Source: Sabellastarte sp. h YS-2021 (lineage: Eukaryota > Annelida > Polychaeta > Sabellida > Sabellidae). Taken from it: a stretch of DNA of 64,000 bases. The position numbers and the translations under genes are program-made. Position 1 is the stretch's first letter, and each line of letters opens with the position of its first letter. The stretch covers positions 149,544,221 through 149,608,220 of the forward strand of contig OZ024930.1 in NCBI GenBank assembly GCA_964017235.1, given 5' to 3'. The notes beneath the pieces were generated by a model, which saw only the letters and a list, made by a program, of their open reading frames with translations, searched no databases and was not told the DNA's origin. Shown one piece after another: positions 10,937-21,736 of the stretch.

Positions 10937-13900
10937 TTATATCTCAAAATCATCAAATCGGGCTGGAGTTCTTATTTTCCGCCCTTTCTTAGTTTGTTTT
11001 TCAGTCCTTTTTTCTTCAAACAATTCTGGAATGCCCTCCATATCCATTTCAGTGTCAATTTCAGCTTCTGGTTTATCATCATTAGCTTTTGCTGAATTAT
11101 CACTGATGCCATCTTCTCCAGAAATGCGCTCTTCTTGCTTCTTATGATCATTCTCATCTTCATCACTATTTTCGTTTGTATTAATACCGTCATTCTCAAG
11201 TAATTTATGTCTCTGTCGAGTAACCCAGGTAGAGACATCTCTGTCTGAACATAGTTTTAGCCGGTCATGATGGACTATTCAGGGCTCCTTTGTATTTTTA
11301 ATTTGATACAATACTGGACTTAGTATTTTTGTAATGATGTACGGCCCTTTCCATGCTTTCTTCAGTTTATTACTTTGACCGACTTTAGTAGCTGAGTCAA
11401 TTTCATACACTAGATCTCCTAGAGAATAAGTTCGTTGATTCAGCTTCATGTCATAATCTCCTTTTTGTCGTTCTTGATAACTCTTAATGTTTGTTCGTGC
11501 AAAATCATGGCATTTAATGAGAGTCTGTTGTAATCCATCCACATAATTTGCTGGCTCCTGTTCTTCAGACCCCAGTTCCGCCATACCCAACATTATGTCA
11601 ACTGGCATATTCAGCTCTCTGCCCAGCATTAGCATATTTGAGGTGTAGCCTGTTTGTCTCTTTACAATACTTCTGATGGCAGATGTCAAGACTGGCAAAC
11701 TTTCATCCCATATTTGGTGTTCTTTTTCCACAAAACAGCGGATCATTTGTAGGAGGGTCCTGTTATACCGTTCAACCTGACCATTGGAGGAGGGGTGATA
11801 GGGTGTTGTTCTTGTCTTGTTGATATGCAATAACTTGCAAAGACTTTGCATTAAACAGCCATCAAAGTTTTTTCCTTGGTCAGTGTGCAGATAAATAGGA
11901 ACGCCAAATCTTGAGAAAAAAGCGTTTACACAGGCATTAGCAATCGTTTCTGCAGTTTGATTTGGAATGGGGATTGCTTCAATCCATTTAGTAAATTGGT
12001 CAATGATCATCAATATGTAAGCATTGCCCTTCTTGCTTTTTGTAAACGGTCCCAAGATATCCATATGGACCCTTTCCATTGGGTATCTAGAATGGTAACT
12101 TTTTAGTCCTGCTTTTGCTCTCCTGTTTGCCTTTTTATTTCTGGCACAAATGCCACAGGATTTAACATACTGTTCTATGTCATGAGACATTTTATACCAA
12201 ATATAATTTTTCCTTATATTTTCTTTGGTATTTGTTATTCCAGTATGTCCTGCCATGACTGAGTCATGATACCCTTTAAGTACCTCCTGTTTAAGAACAT
12301 CTGGTAACATGAGTAACAATTGACTGTCATCACTGTTGTGCCAATTATTAAATAAGACACCATTTTTCATTACAAGCAGTGCTTTATTCAGCCAGAAATG
12401 CTTCACAGCTGGCCCTTGTGTCATTATTTCATTTTCAGTTGGTTCATTTGGTTCTTCTTTCCATGTTATGAGTTGAAGCAATGTTGGATCCTTTAATTGC
12501 ATTCCTCTCAATTCTGCAGCAGTATATCTCTCGATGAGCTGTTCATCACTGTTAAACCCAGTTCCTACTGATCGAATTGATAATGGAATTACATTGTCAA
12601 CTTCGTCTTCAAATCTGTTCCATTGTGAATGGGCTCTTTGGCAGTATTTACATCCACCACAAGGAAGTGATTTGACATGTTTTCCACTTTCATAATGGTC
12701 ACAGTATTCAAGTAATGAATTTTTGTAATGAATGCTGTCTTGTGATGGTCTTTTTTTCAACTTCAATTTGCCAGTAACCAGAACATACGTCAACCGTAGA
12801 CATATATTCTAAATTAGAGAACATCTCTTCACATTGTGAAAATGAAGGTACTAGCCAGGTTTGTTTTGTAGTTTTGTCATTTACAGCTCTGTAGTCAATG
12901 CACCAACATACTGAACCATCTTTTTTACGAACCAACACAGGTGCAGATGCCCATTCAGATGTAGATGGCGTGACCACTCCACATTCTAGCATTGATTTAA
13001 GGTGCTTTTCTTCTTCTTCTTGGAAACCGATTGGGGTTCTTCGCATCCTTTGTTTGACTGGAGTTGCATTTGCAGTGTTAATCTTATGTTTAATTGCTGT
13101 GAAACAACCTAAATCAGTGTCACTACTGGCAAAAGCATCCTTAAATTCTGATAGCAGTTTGGCGAATTGCTCTGCTTCCTGATCAGATATGTGTGTGCAT
13201 GACTTCTTAAACATTTCTCTCAAATATGAAGGTAGCTCATCATACAACTGGTTTTTCTTTTTGGTATTAGCATCATTGCAGTTAGCCGTATTTGGTTCAT
13301 TTATGTCTGTTTGAATGTGTTTAACAGATCGAACCATGTGGTTTGGTTCAAATTCAGGTAATAACTCAGCTTCAGTGCAACTGCCAATAATCGTGTTCTG
13401 CTTTAGTGTACAGAACTTATCAGACGGGTTCCACAAACAAACTGGTATTTCATTTGTACTACTAACTTGTACAATTGTGTGTGGCGAAATGAATTTTCTA
13501 GAAGTAGTTGGACTGAAACTACACATTTCCAGGTGGTCATTTTCCACAATTCCACACTGTACTTTCATGGTATGTGGCGGCAGCACTAGTCGCTTCTTTA
13601 GTCTTACTCTGCTCACTTGGTGTTGTGCTCCATCAGTGTTTCTTTTTAGTAGTGCAGGTATTACCTCATTGCATAATGTTAATTCATTTCTGTGTAGATT
13701 AACTATGCCCTGTTTTGCTCTCAAAAAATCGAGCCCTAATATGACCTCATCTGCAATGTTGGCTACATATATATTCCACGGATAGCATTTGCTGCCAATC
13801 TTGATGTCAACTGATTTCAGTAATTTCGCAGGTATCATATTCCTGGCTGTTACATCTTTTAAATTGACATGTTCAATCACATCAGATGAAGATTTTAATC

Positions 13901-14021
13901 TTTGATATAATTCTTCATTTATCACAGTTACTTGGGCTGCTGTATCAATCACTGCTTGGCATGGTATATCATCTATATCTGCTGGTATGATTAAAGTCCA
14001 TCCTTCACTTTTACTATTCAT
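10937..14021 (-). pseudogene. Pol polyprotein (protease, truncated RT, integrase) of the LTR retrotransposon
   Basis: From ATG 14021 the frame has an aspartic-protease motif AVIDTAAQVTVI (DTA where DSG/DTG is usual). The RT N-terminus follows, with VRKKDGSVCWCIDYRAVN and TVDVCSGYWQIEV, including the first catalytic Asp. It then switches frame near 12750-12790 straight into the post-RNase H linker, so the YxDD block and RNase H are deleted. Integrase is well kept: zinc-binding H176, H183, C213, C216 and catalytic D245, D305, E341 (D,D35E), numbered from 12793. It ends in a WKGPY (GPY/F) module without a chromodomain. A TGA at 11279-11281 interrupts the frame, which then runs through VHHDRLKLC and an acidic tail to a stop at 10937-10939. 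The pol frame differs from gag and starts about 225 nt after it. Without RT this copy cannot be autonomous. Confidence 0.85.
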
Positions 14022-14260
14022 GGTCACTTCCCTCAACTTGGTTTTATTTTTTATTTATTTTTTTCGCACGTTTTGTTTTTTTCCCTGCTCATAAATCTTA
14101 CCTTCACCATTGGAGCTGTGAGCCAATTTAATCTTATCAGAAACAGTCATTCCAAGAGACGATGGGACTACACAAATAGACCCTGAGTCTGTCGAATTAG
14201 ACTGCTCAGATAAGTTTAAATGGCCTTGAGTGTTCGCTGAGTGTTGGCCATCACACTCAG

Positions 14261-15700
14261 CTAATGGGAGTTTAAATCCCGTCTTGGTGACCTGCTTCTT
14301 GTATTCGGTCTTGGCGATTCTGATCTGTATGACCGTTTGGATTGATTCATACAGTCCTTCTCAAAATGTCCATATTTTCCACAGCTGTAACAAGCTCTGC
14401 CTCCAGGACTTGGACTTCTTGACCTTTGTGGACATTTGTTGGCAAAATGACCAACCTTACCACACTGGAAACATTCATTCTTGCTAGGGCTTGCCGGTGG
14501 TGATGATGGATATTTAGCGGACTTTTTGACATCCAGTTTCTCTGCAATTTTCTGTAAAAGGCTGAACTGTCTTTCCATGACTTCTTTGAAGGAATCCATG
14601 TCAGTTCCCTTCTTCTCTGGCTCCATGAACTGGACTTGCCTGATCTGAGGCTTCTGGCCATGTATTATTCTGTGATTTTGAGTTGAAACAATCACAGCAT
14701 GTAAAGCCTGATCCAAAGTTTTTGGCTCCTGGTTCATCGCTACAAGAGCGGCACTCTTATCCTTGCACCCTTTAAGGAATGCATCCACAGCCAAAATTTC
14801 AATATCATCCTCTTTGAAATTGCAGTATGCCCCGGTCGCCAATTTCCATGTCCTTCTTCAGTACTCCTCAATGGACTCCTCTTGCCCTTGTTTCAGGTCT
14901 TGTATCTTCCGCCTTACTACAGCCTGGGAATCCTTTTGGCCAAATGCGGAAGTCATTTTGTCCTTGAGGCGCAGGAAGTCACCACGCATGTATTCAGACA
15001 ATGATGAGAAATAGTCTAATGCGTCGTCCAAAAAACTTTCTCCCAGTCTGTTTAATTTTTCCTCTTCGTCCCATCCATAGCGCTTGGCCACGGAATGGAA
15101 TATAAAAGTATTCCAGTTCTTTGTTCCATCAAAAGTTGGCAATTTGGAAGCCGGTGGGCCATAGTTTTGCGATACATTTTTTGCCTTTTCTTCCTTTCCT
15201 AGTGAAGGACCTCCTGCCATATGACTTTCTTTGTATGGGTGGTAAACATGCTTGTCCACATATCCTTTGCTGAGCACTGAGGTAGATGGAACTGTCACTG
15301 GTGAAGCAGCATATGGTGAGGCTTCTTTTTGTTCTAGCGCCTCAACACGATCTGTCAGATTTTCTAACTTGTCGTTAATACCTCCAACAGTCATTTGCAA
15401 CTTCTCCATACAGTGGAATAATTTAGACAGATCTCCCTGTATGTCTTTTTCGATGTTTGATGTCGTATTTGTTTGACCATCTTGCTCATCCGACACATCA
15501 CATATAGCAGGCTCTCCCAAGTAAAATTTTCCCTCGTTTTCTGTCCAAACTGAATTTGGAATCTGGGATATTTCTAGTAGGGCCTCCATGGACAAACACC
15601 CATCACATTCATCGCGCTTCTTCAGGATGTACCTTGCACGAGACTGTCCAACATTGGTCAAAGTGCGCAACTCATCAAATGTTGCTGTATTGATGTTCAT
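14261..15700 (-). pseudogene. Gag with N-terminal helix-hairpin-helix domain and two zinc knuckles
   Basis: The ATG at 15700 is chosen because the upstream frame is low-complexity. Residues 1-48 (MNINTATFDEL, then NVGQSRARYILKKRDE, then LLEISQIP) match the ComEA-type helix-hairpin-helix DNA-binding fold. After a coiled-coil-like stretch (LENLTDRVEALEQKE) comes a Gag core, KLPTFDGTKNWNTFI through EYMRGDFLRLKDKMTSAF. Two CCHC knuckles follow, CFQCGKVGHFANKC and CYSCGKYGHFEKDC, then an Arg/Ser-rich tail. A TGA at 14858-14860 interrupts the otherwise single frame. CCHC knuckles bind element RNA during particle assembly. The HhH domain is not a standard part of Ty3/gypsy Gag and may give sequence-independent DNA binding. 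Confidence 0.85.
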
Positions 15701-17048
15701 TTTTGACTTTAGTATGTACAGTCTTTTTTTTTTTTTTTTTTTAACACCAGACAACAAAGTATATACTTTGCAAATATGAATACAAGTGAAAACAAATTTT
15801 ATGAAGCTATCATAAAAAATGTCCAATTGTACATGAACGTGAAAAGTAAGCAAATCTCAATTATCTTAAATTTTGTACAAAATTTATAATTCAACTTTTT
15901 AGGATGGGGGGGTTGTTGTAAAATACTATAAAATTAAATGTAGAAGTTTGCAAATTTCAAAATTATTTCACAAAGGTGGGTGGGGGGGGGGGGGGTGTGT
16001 GTGTGAAATGGGGGGGGGGGGGGGGTAGATACAATTATGTTAAGTAATATAAAGTAGATGTAGAGTACTCGCAAGTAGAGTACTCGACTTTTCAAAATAT
16101 TCCACAATGTTCAGTGGAGGGGGGAAGGGGGTTACAATTAACAATAATTTAAAATAATTCAGAATTGAATGTAAAGATCAAGAAAGGTTACAGTAAGACT
16201 ATTAAACTACAACTTCTAGGTTAAGATTAACTAATTATACAAAATAAAACAATATTATGAAGTTATCATAAATACTGTGTAAAATATGTATGCATTGGCT
16301 AAATAACACAACAATATTGTGAGGCTTTCACAAAATTGTTCAAAATATGTAAATCACCACAAGTTTTGTTATGAAATACAACACAAACAAGATATACAAA
16401 ATAACTCAATAATGTGAGGTTATCACAATATTGTTCAAAAGTTAAAATGATTTGTCAATAGTATATCACAACAGGTTTTGTTATGATATACGGTCAGGTA
16501 ATCACTAAAAAGTAGTCACTAAATTAAAATTAAAAGCAACAATTTAGAAATTAGGTTATTAATTTATTTAAAATTCCGAAAAATAAATAAATAAAATCCT
16601 AAACTTGCGATAAATCAGTAGCAGTATATTTCTTAAATCATTAAAATAACAACCGTAATTGCATAACTGATGTATCAACCAGCAAAATTCACGACAACAA
16701 TTGTAATGTCAAATTATGACTAAAATGACACAAAAATTACCATAAGCCAGTTAAAATACTGTTACAACCTCTTTATGTTATGTTATTAATGACAGGAAAC
16801 AACTAAAACTAATTTAAATAAAGTTTAAGCAAAATTGGTTTAAGTTGGTAAATGGAATTTTTTGAATGATACAAACACCAACTTTCTTAAAAATGCAGAT
16901 GAAAATTTCAAAATGGTACCAAAATGTGCCTAATACTCTAAAACTAAATAAATATGTTGTTATTTGTTGTTAACTTTAACCAAAACACTAAAATTTTAAA
17001 TTTCACCAACTTCCAGGATCAGCTGTCAACTGTCAAAATTTGAATTCT
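15701..17048. other. Leader / 5' UTR of the LTR element: low-complexity and short tandem repeats
   Basis: This stretch holds a poly-T run (~15722-15742) and poly-G runs (15979-16024). It also has imperfect repeats of a TATGAAGYTATCATAA-type motif (near 15800, 16258, 16320 and 16405) and of a CACAAG/GTTTTGTTATGA motif (16360, 16470). No coding potential is visible. It is separated from the PBS only by the hAT insertion. Confidence 0.55.
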
Positions 17049-17056
17049 GGCAGGGC

Positions 17057-19152
17057 TAGTGGTCCTACGATTAGACGGAAAATCGATTCATCGTCTATTT
17101 AAAACTTTCGATGTAGAAAATCGATTCTCATTTTAAGAATCGATTGTGAATCGAAAGTAAGACTTATAAACCACCTAATTTTCCCTTTTTCTACAGATGT
17201 TTAACATTTTATTTTCGTAACATTTGTTTACATTATCTGCCATGTTTCTTTCACTGGTATCTACTTCCTGTTGGTTACAACTAAAACTCAAAATTTCTGT
17301 AGGTATTTAGAAGATCTTTTAATACAATAAACTAAGTTCAACCTAAATTAAATTTAACTTTCACTGCTTCACACACAACATGTATACTCCCTATAAATGG
17401 GGAATAACAACCTTGGCCATAAATCAAGTGGAGAGAGATCACACTACTGTAATACTTCAGCAGTCTGTCATGAATATTTTTGACAAATTTTGTTGAACAA
17501 GAAAACTAAAATGTTTACTACATTGCCATACTTAGAATTTTACAGTATCTAAGAAATTATAATTATATGAAATGAATAGGTCATGAAGATCTGCTTAAAA
17601 AAGGAAATTCATGGAATATTGCTTTCAGGATGAGAGAAATTTAACAGAATAATAGACAAATGCTTTACAGTAACATAAACTGGCAGAGAGAGAGAGTGAG
17701 GGGGATCTGACTTCGTTGAAGCTGGTGGGAGATACTCAGCCTTGCCACAGGCATTTATATGTATAAAGAAGGCACAACTGTTTGACTGCATTATAAGTAT
17801 TTTTCATAATGTTCTCATACACTTACTTAGCCTAGCTTGCTGAGGAGACTTCCAGACTAGAAAGGCCTTTGATACAGTGTGCATTATGGCAAAAATATTT
17901 CACGTTTGCATTATGGTTCAGACAGCCTGGGAGGCCAGGCTGGGAGATACTTTCAGTTTGAACTACACCTGTGTTGCTAACTGGGGAAGGTTTTAACTCA
18001 GGACACCCATGCACTGAAACACATACAAGTGCTAAATACACTTGATAAAATAACTGCACCATCCATTTATCAATGATACACAACTATTTATGTCATATAT
18101 ATGCTGTTTTGAGAAATTTTCATGATATTATTCCTGAGATAAGAGTCAGATTTTCCAGACCCCATCCATTACACATAAACTTGAGTGACAATGCTGAAAT
18201 ACATGTTCACTTGTGCCAAACTGTTTCATATAACCTAGTATATATTACAAAACATCAATATTGACCAGAAACAATAAAAGTCACTCTTCCATTTGATTAA
18301 TGAAAATAGCATGTCTTTGAAAAGTGTCCTGAGTTAAAAATGGAAGGAAAATTCCATGAACACATGTCTATGTATTGTTTAGTTCCCAAAGAAGCATTTT
18401 ATTCAGGATAATTTTCAGAAGCTGCTTGGCAGTCACTGTTCTTGACATATGATAATGATAAGCAGATATTCTATTCTTCTTTGTTGCATATATACAAAGT
18501 GTCCTGAGTTCACAACACGGGTGTACCACATGGTGATGTTGAACAAAAGGGGTTGAAAGAGACTCGCACCAAGTCTTTGTATTTCTCATCCCACTAAATC
18601 TGACATAGATGAAAACATTATACATCCACTTAAGGAGGGAAAAATCCTTCTCTATGCTGAAACAGTACTTTTGTCAGCCCCACATTCTAGTATAAAGTCA
18701 TACAGTCCTCATATAATACCTTAGAAAAAAGGACTTGAAGAAAGTCTAGGGTTGAAATATTGTTTATTTTAAGCATGATTGGTTGCCAATCTGCTGATGT
18801 TACATTCAAACACTGTAAATGATGTAGCTGATGAAAAGGGAGAATGAAAATAAATATTATTTTGTAACTGTTAAGGCCACCTTAATTATTATATTATTGC
18901 TGATACACATACTTGTTGACTCTTCAACCTACTGGTTTCCTAACATACCCCCTTCCCTACCCCAAAATGTAAACAAATAACCTAGATTTTTTTCACCACT
19001 GACCTATCGGAAGACTACTGTTATTATATTTGGTAAAAAAGAATATTCTGTCTTTCTTACAAAGCAAGCAGAAAAACGATTATAATCGATAATCGATTGC
19101 TCAGAGTTACCGATTAATCGATTCTGATTTTTTAGACCGATTCCTAACACTA
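17057..19152. mobile_element. hAT-like non-autonomous element with 8-bp target duplication
   Basis: The left end TAGTGGTCCTACGATTAGAC and the right end (complement TAGTGTTAGGAATCGGTCTA) are imperfect inverted repeats, followed on both sides by clusters of ATCGATT. The flanks GGCAGGGC (17049-17056) and GTCAGGGC (19153-19160) form an 8-bp target duplication with one mismatch, the hallmark of hAT. No transposase frame is present in the ~2.1 kb body. It inserted in the leader of the LTR retrotransposon, so it is younger than that insertion or travelled with it. Confidence 0.75.
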
Positions 19153-19183
19153 GTCAGGGCCTCACCTCAACTTCAAATTCTTT

Positions 19184-19197
19184 GACTTCTGATACCA
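19184..19197 (-). other. Primer binding site of the LTR retrotransposon
   Basis: On the minus strand TGGTATCAGAAGTC begins four bases after the CA end of the 5' LTR. The TGG start and position fit a tRNA primer site. The first ten bases resemble initiator-Met-type primer sites in other retroelements, but the cognate tRNA was not determined. Confidence 0.6.
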
Positions 19198-19201
19198 CTA
19201 T

Positions 19202-19431
19202 TGTGAAAGTTACCTGTGACAGGAGACTCTATGGACACTGGAGTGTTAGTTGGACACTTCTGGAATCCAGGCAGTCATTTAAATACGCCGTTGAGCAGTA
19301 CAGATGACGACGTCTGCAGAAAGCACCCAATTCTTTGGAACACAAACAACACTCGGAGAGTACTAAAATGCGTCTTCAATGACGGCCGTACTGACGGCCG
19401 TAAATCCCGGAAATCTCCGTGATTCACCACA
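19202..19431 (-). repeat. 5' LTR of the LTR retrotransposon
   Basis: This 230-bp TG..CA repeat is nearly identical to 8072-8310 (about two substitutions plus one small indel). It carries the same TATA-like GTATTTAAATG on the minus strand (19286-19276). Outside its start lies a second copy of the polypurine tract sequence rather than an unrelated flank. Confidence 0.8.
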
Positions 19432-19462
19432 CTATCTCCCCTTAAATACCCCCCCCTCCAAG

Positions 19463-19490
<28 letters not shown>
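19463..19490. repeat. (TA)n microsatellite
   Basis: About 14 TA dinucleotides in a row, between a C-rich run and the pogo-like MITE. Confidence 0.9.
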
Positions 19491-19493
<3 letters not shown>

Positions 19494-19514
19494 ATTTTTT
19501 AATCTTTCTATATT

Positions 19515-20265
19515 CAGTAGAACCTCAATTATCCGGCCCTCTATGATCCGAATCTCCGGATTAACCGATCCGAAACCTTGTCTCCCTACATTCAATTTAA
19601 AAGCACGGTCCACCATGAGTGATAATACAGCATTTTACACATTCTCGGAAACCATTAATTCTAGTGCTTTAGAAAATGCATTGTCCACAGAAACGCCTAA
19701 CTTCTTTGATCTTTAATGCCATTGTTTCATTTGGGCAGGGATCATTTCATTTACACGACCCTGCTGCACAACTTCTTTGATAATTAATACGCCAATCACT
19801 GAATGCGTGTTCGATTGGGTTTGCAGTTTATAATCTCTGAATGTACCAATCACTGAAGGCGTGTTTGCTTGGGGTTTTACAATTTATAATCTCCCGGAGT
19901 TTTTCAATTGACAAAATGTATAGCGACGTTTATCGACAATTAAACGTCTTTAATGCATGTACCAAACCGAACACACCCAACTCAAGACTGCATAATATAT
20001 GTTGAATAAAGTTACTTGAAAGCATAGTTAATGCTTTAAAATGACAGGGGAGCAATAAAAACACTGCAAAACCAGTTAGTTATCAAAATATTCTGTGATA
20101 TAATGCCTCATCTCCATTTTCCTGCTAAAACCTAAAATTCACCGATTATCGCCCACACTACCCCAGTTTTCGGCCGAATGTGACTCCATTTCACCTATCC
20201 GAACCCTCGCTTATCCGACCCAATTGTATGTCTCCCAGTATTTTAGGATAATTGAGGTTCTAATG
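19515..20265. mobile_element. pogo/Tigger-like MITE, copy 1
   Basis: Ends CAGTAGAACCTCAATTATCC and its complement GGATAATTGAGGTTCTAATG are inverted, followed by TA at the right. The left flank is TT instead of TA, probably a mutated target site. Subterminal GGATTAACCGATCCGAAA and TGTCTCCC motifs are shared with the copy at 37633-38457. No transposase. The CAGTA-type ends with a TA target are typical of pogo-like elements. Confidence 0.8.
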
Positions 20266-20294
20266 TATATACATACATGGGGGAGTTTCTCCAC

Positions 20295-20323
20295 TATCGC
20301 CAATGCACAACGGTCCCTATGAA
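20295..20323 (-). repeat. Right copy of the inverted repeat paired with 7634-7665
   Basis: CCACTATCGCC followed by GCACAACGGTCCCTA is the reverse complement of the motif at 7634. The intervening DNA contains the LTR element and the pogo MITE. Confidence 0.5.
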
Positions 20324-20592
20324 TAAGCACTGTGAAAGGCTAACTAGTATAGATTTCTATTCAAGTCTAGTTATGACTTGCGCTTGTGTCCATGCGTTTA
20401 AGCAATAGAAATTCAAGTTAATGTCCAAGGATTTAGTCTTCAAGTTGTGCCAAGTTACGGCATGTAATGGCACTGAGTCAAACTGGCAGAATACAAACAT
20501 CTTGTGAACACAGTGGCTCATCGGCATCAACTCATACCCTTATCTCCTACACAAGTAGAAGTAATTATGAAAATGAAGAATGATCATTTTTT

Positions 20593-21736
20593 TAACCCAC
20601 AGCCCTTAAGAGCTGTCGGGATATTGTTTTCACCCATGGTGTCCTGGTGGGCGGCAGGAAAAAGTTTGTTCGGGCAGTATCTCAGAACCCGTAACCGGGA
20701 CATTGGTTAGGGGATGTAGGTGTGCAATATCATGGTGTGCCCTTGATTTGACCTTTGACCTTGCTGTAGTGACCTTGACCTATAAAATCTTGTCCGGGCT
20801 ATATCTCGGAAACCGTAAGGTGTAGGAATTTGATACTTTGTAGGGACATTGTTTAAGGGTTATAGGTGTGCAACATCATGGTGTGACCTTGAATTCACCT
20901 TTGACATTGCCGTAGTGACCTTGACCTGTAAAATCTTGTCTGGGCTATATCTCGGAAACTGTAAGGTGTAGGAAGTTGATACTTGGTAGGGACATTGGTT
21001 GGGGGTTGTAGGTGTGCAGCATCATGGTGTGACCTTGATTTTATGTTCGACCTTGCTGTAGTGACCTTGACCTGTAAAATCTTGTCCGGGCTATATCTCA
21101 GAAAGTCTAAGTTGTAGGAAGTTGATACTTGGTAGTGAGATTGGTTGGGGTTTGTAGATGTGCATTATCATGGTGTAGTCTTGATTTTACCTATGACCTA
21201 GTCGTAGTGACCATGAGTTTGAAAATCTTGTCTAGGGTATTTATTGGATTCAGTAAGGTGTAGAAGGTTTACATTAGGTAGGGACATTGGTTAGGGTTGT
21301 AGGTGTGACATGGTGTGACCTTTAACTTTGGCTCTGCCAAAGTGTGTTCACCTGCAAGATTTGAGACATGTTTCTCGTATGACAAAGATATATAAATTGT
21401 TGCAACTGATTAGTTTTATGTACTTTTGTATAATTGTGGTATTTCTATTGACAGCTATACTCCAATTAATAAAATTTACAGCTTTGTAATTTTTAATTTA
21501 GATTATTAATGCTGTCATCTTGCTATTGAAATGTCTTGATTTAATACTTTATCTGTACATACATTTTCTTTCTTTTAGATGATATTTTCTCTACTTAAAC
21601 ATTAGTTGGAGCTTTATATAACTGACACTGCTCTGAAAGTATCCAGATCTTTGTACTGTTTCACAACTTCTATATTTCATGGTGTTGAAAACTTTTTCCC
21701 CGGGCTGTGGGGTACGGGCATCTCTGATGCTATTTT
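20593..21736. repeat. Family A element: palindromic head, 146-bp tandem units, conserved tail
   Basis: The head carries an AACCCACAGCCCTTAAGAGC palindrome-like motif. Units follow with equivalent positions at 20814, 20960 and 21106, exactly 146 bp apart. Each contains TATATCTCGGAAACCGTAAG and several TGACCT half-sites. A tail of ~380 bp (from about 21315) ends near GGGCTGTGGGGTACGGGCA, which partly mirrors the head. The head/array/tail plan fits non-autonomous Helentron-type ('pearl'-like) elements of bivalves. No coding capacity. Confidence 0.7.

Larger units (their letters stand above)
8072..19431 (-). mobile_element. Ty3/gypsy-like LTR retrotransposon carrying a TatD-type ORF
   Basis: Read on the minus strand the order is: 5' LTR (19431-19202), PBS (19197-19184), leader (interrupted by a hAT element), gag (15700-14261), pro-RT-IN (14021-10937), stem-loop array (10873-10609), TatD-type ORF (10378-9040), polypurine tract (8322-8311) and 3' LTR (8310-8072). 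The gene order and D,D35E integrase place it with Ty3/gypsy elements. This copy is defective: RT is cut after its first catalytic block, gag and pol each carry one premature TGA, and the TatD frame is shifted once. Yet the two LTRs differ by only about two substitutions and one 9-10 bp indel, so the insertion is recent and was probably mobilised in trans. No target duplication is visible. Clade not resolved. Confidence 0.8.

Noticed and set aside
13315-13785. 156-codon plus-strand frame
   Set aside because: Antisense to the protease-RT region of the LTR element.
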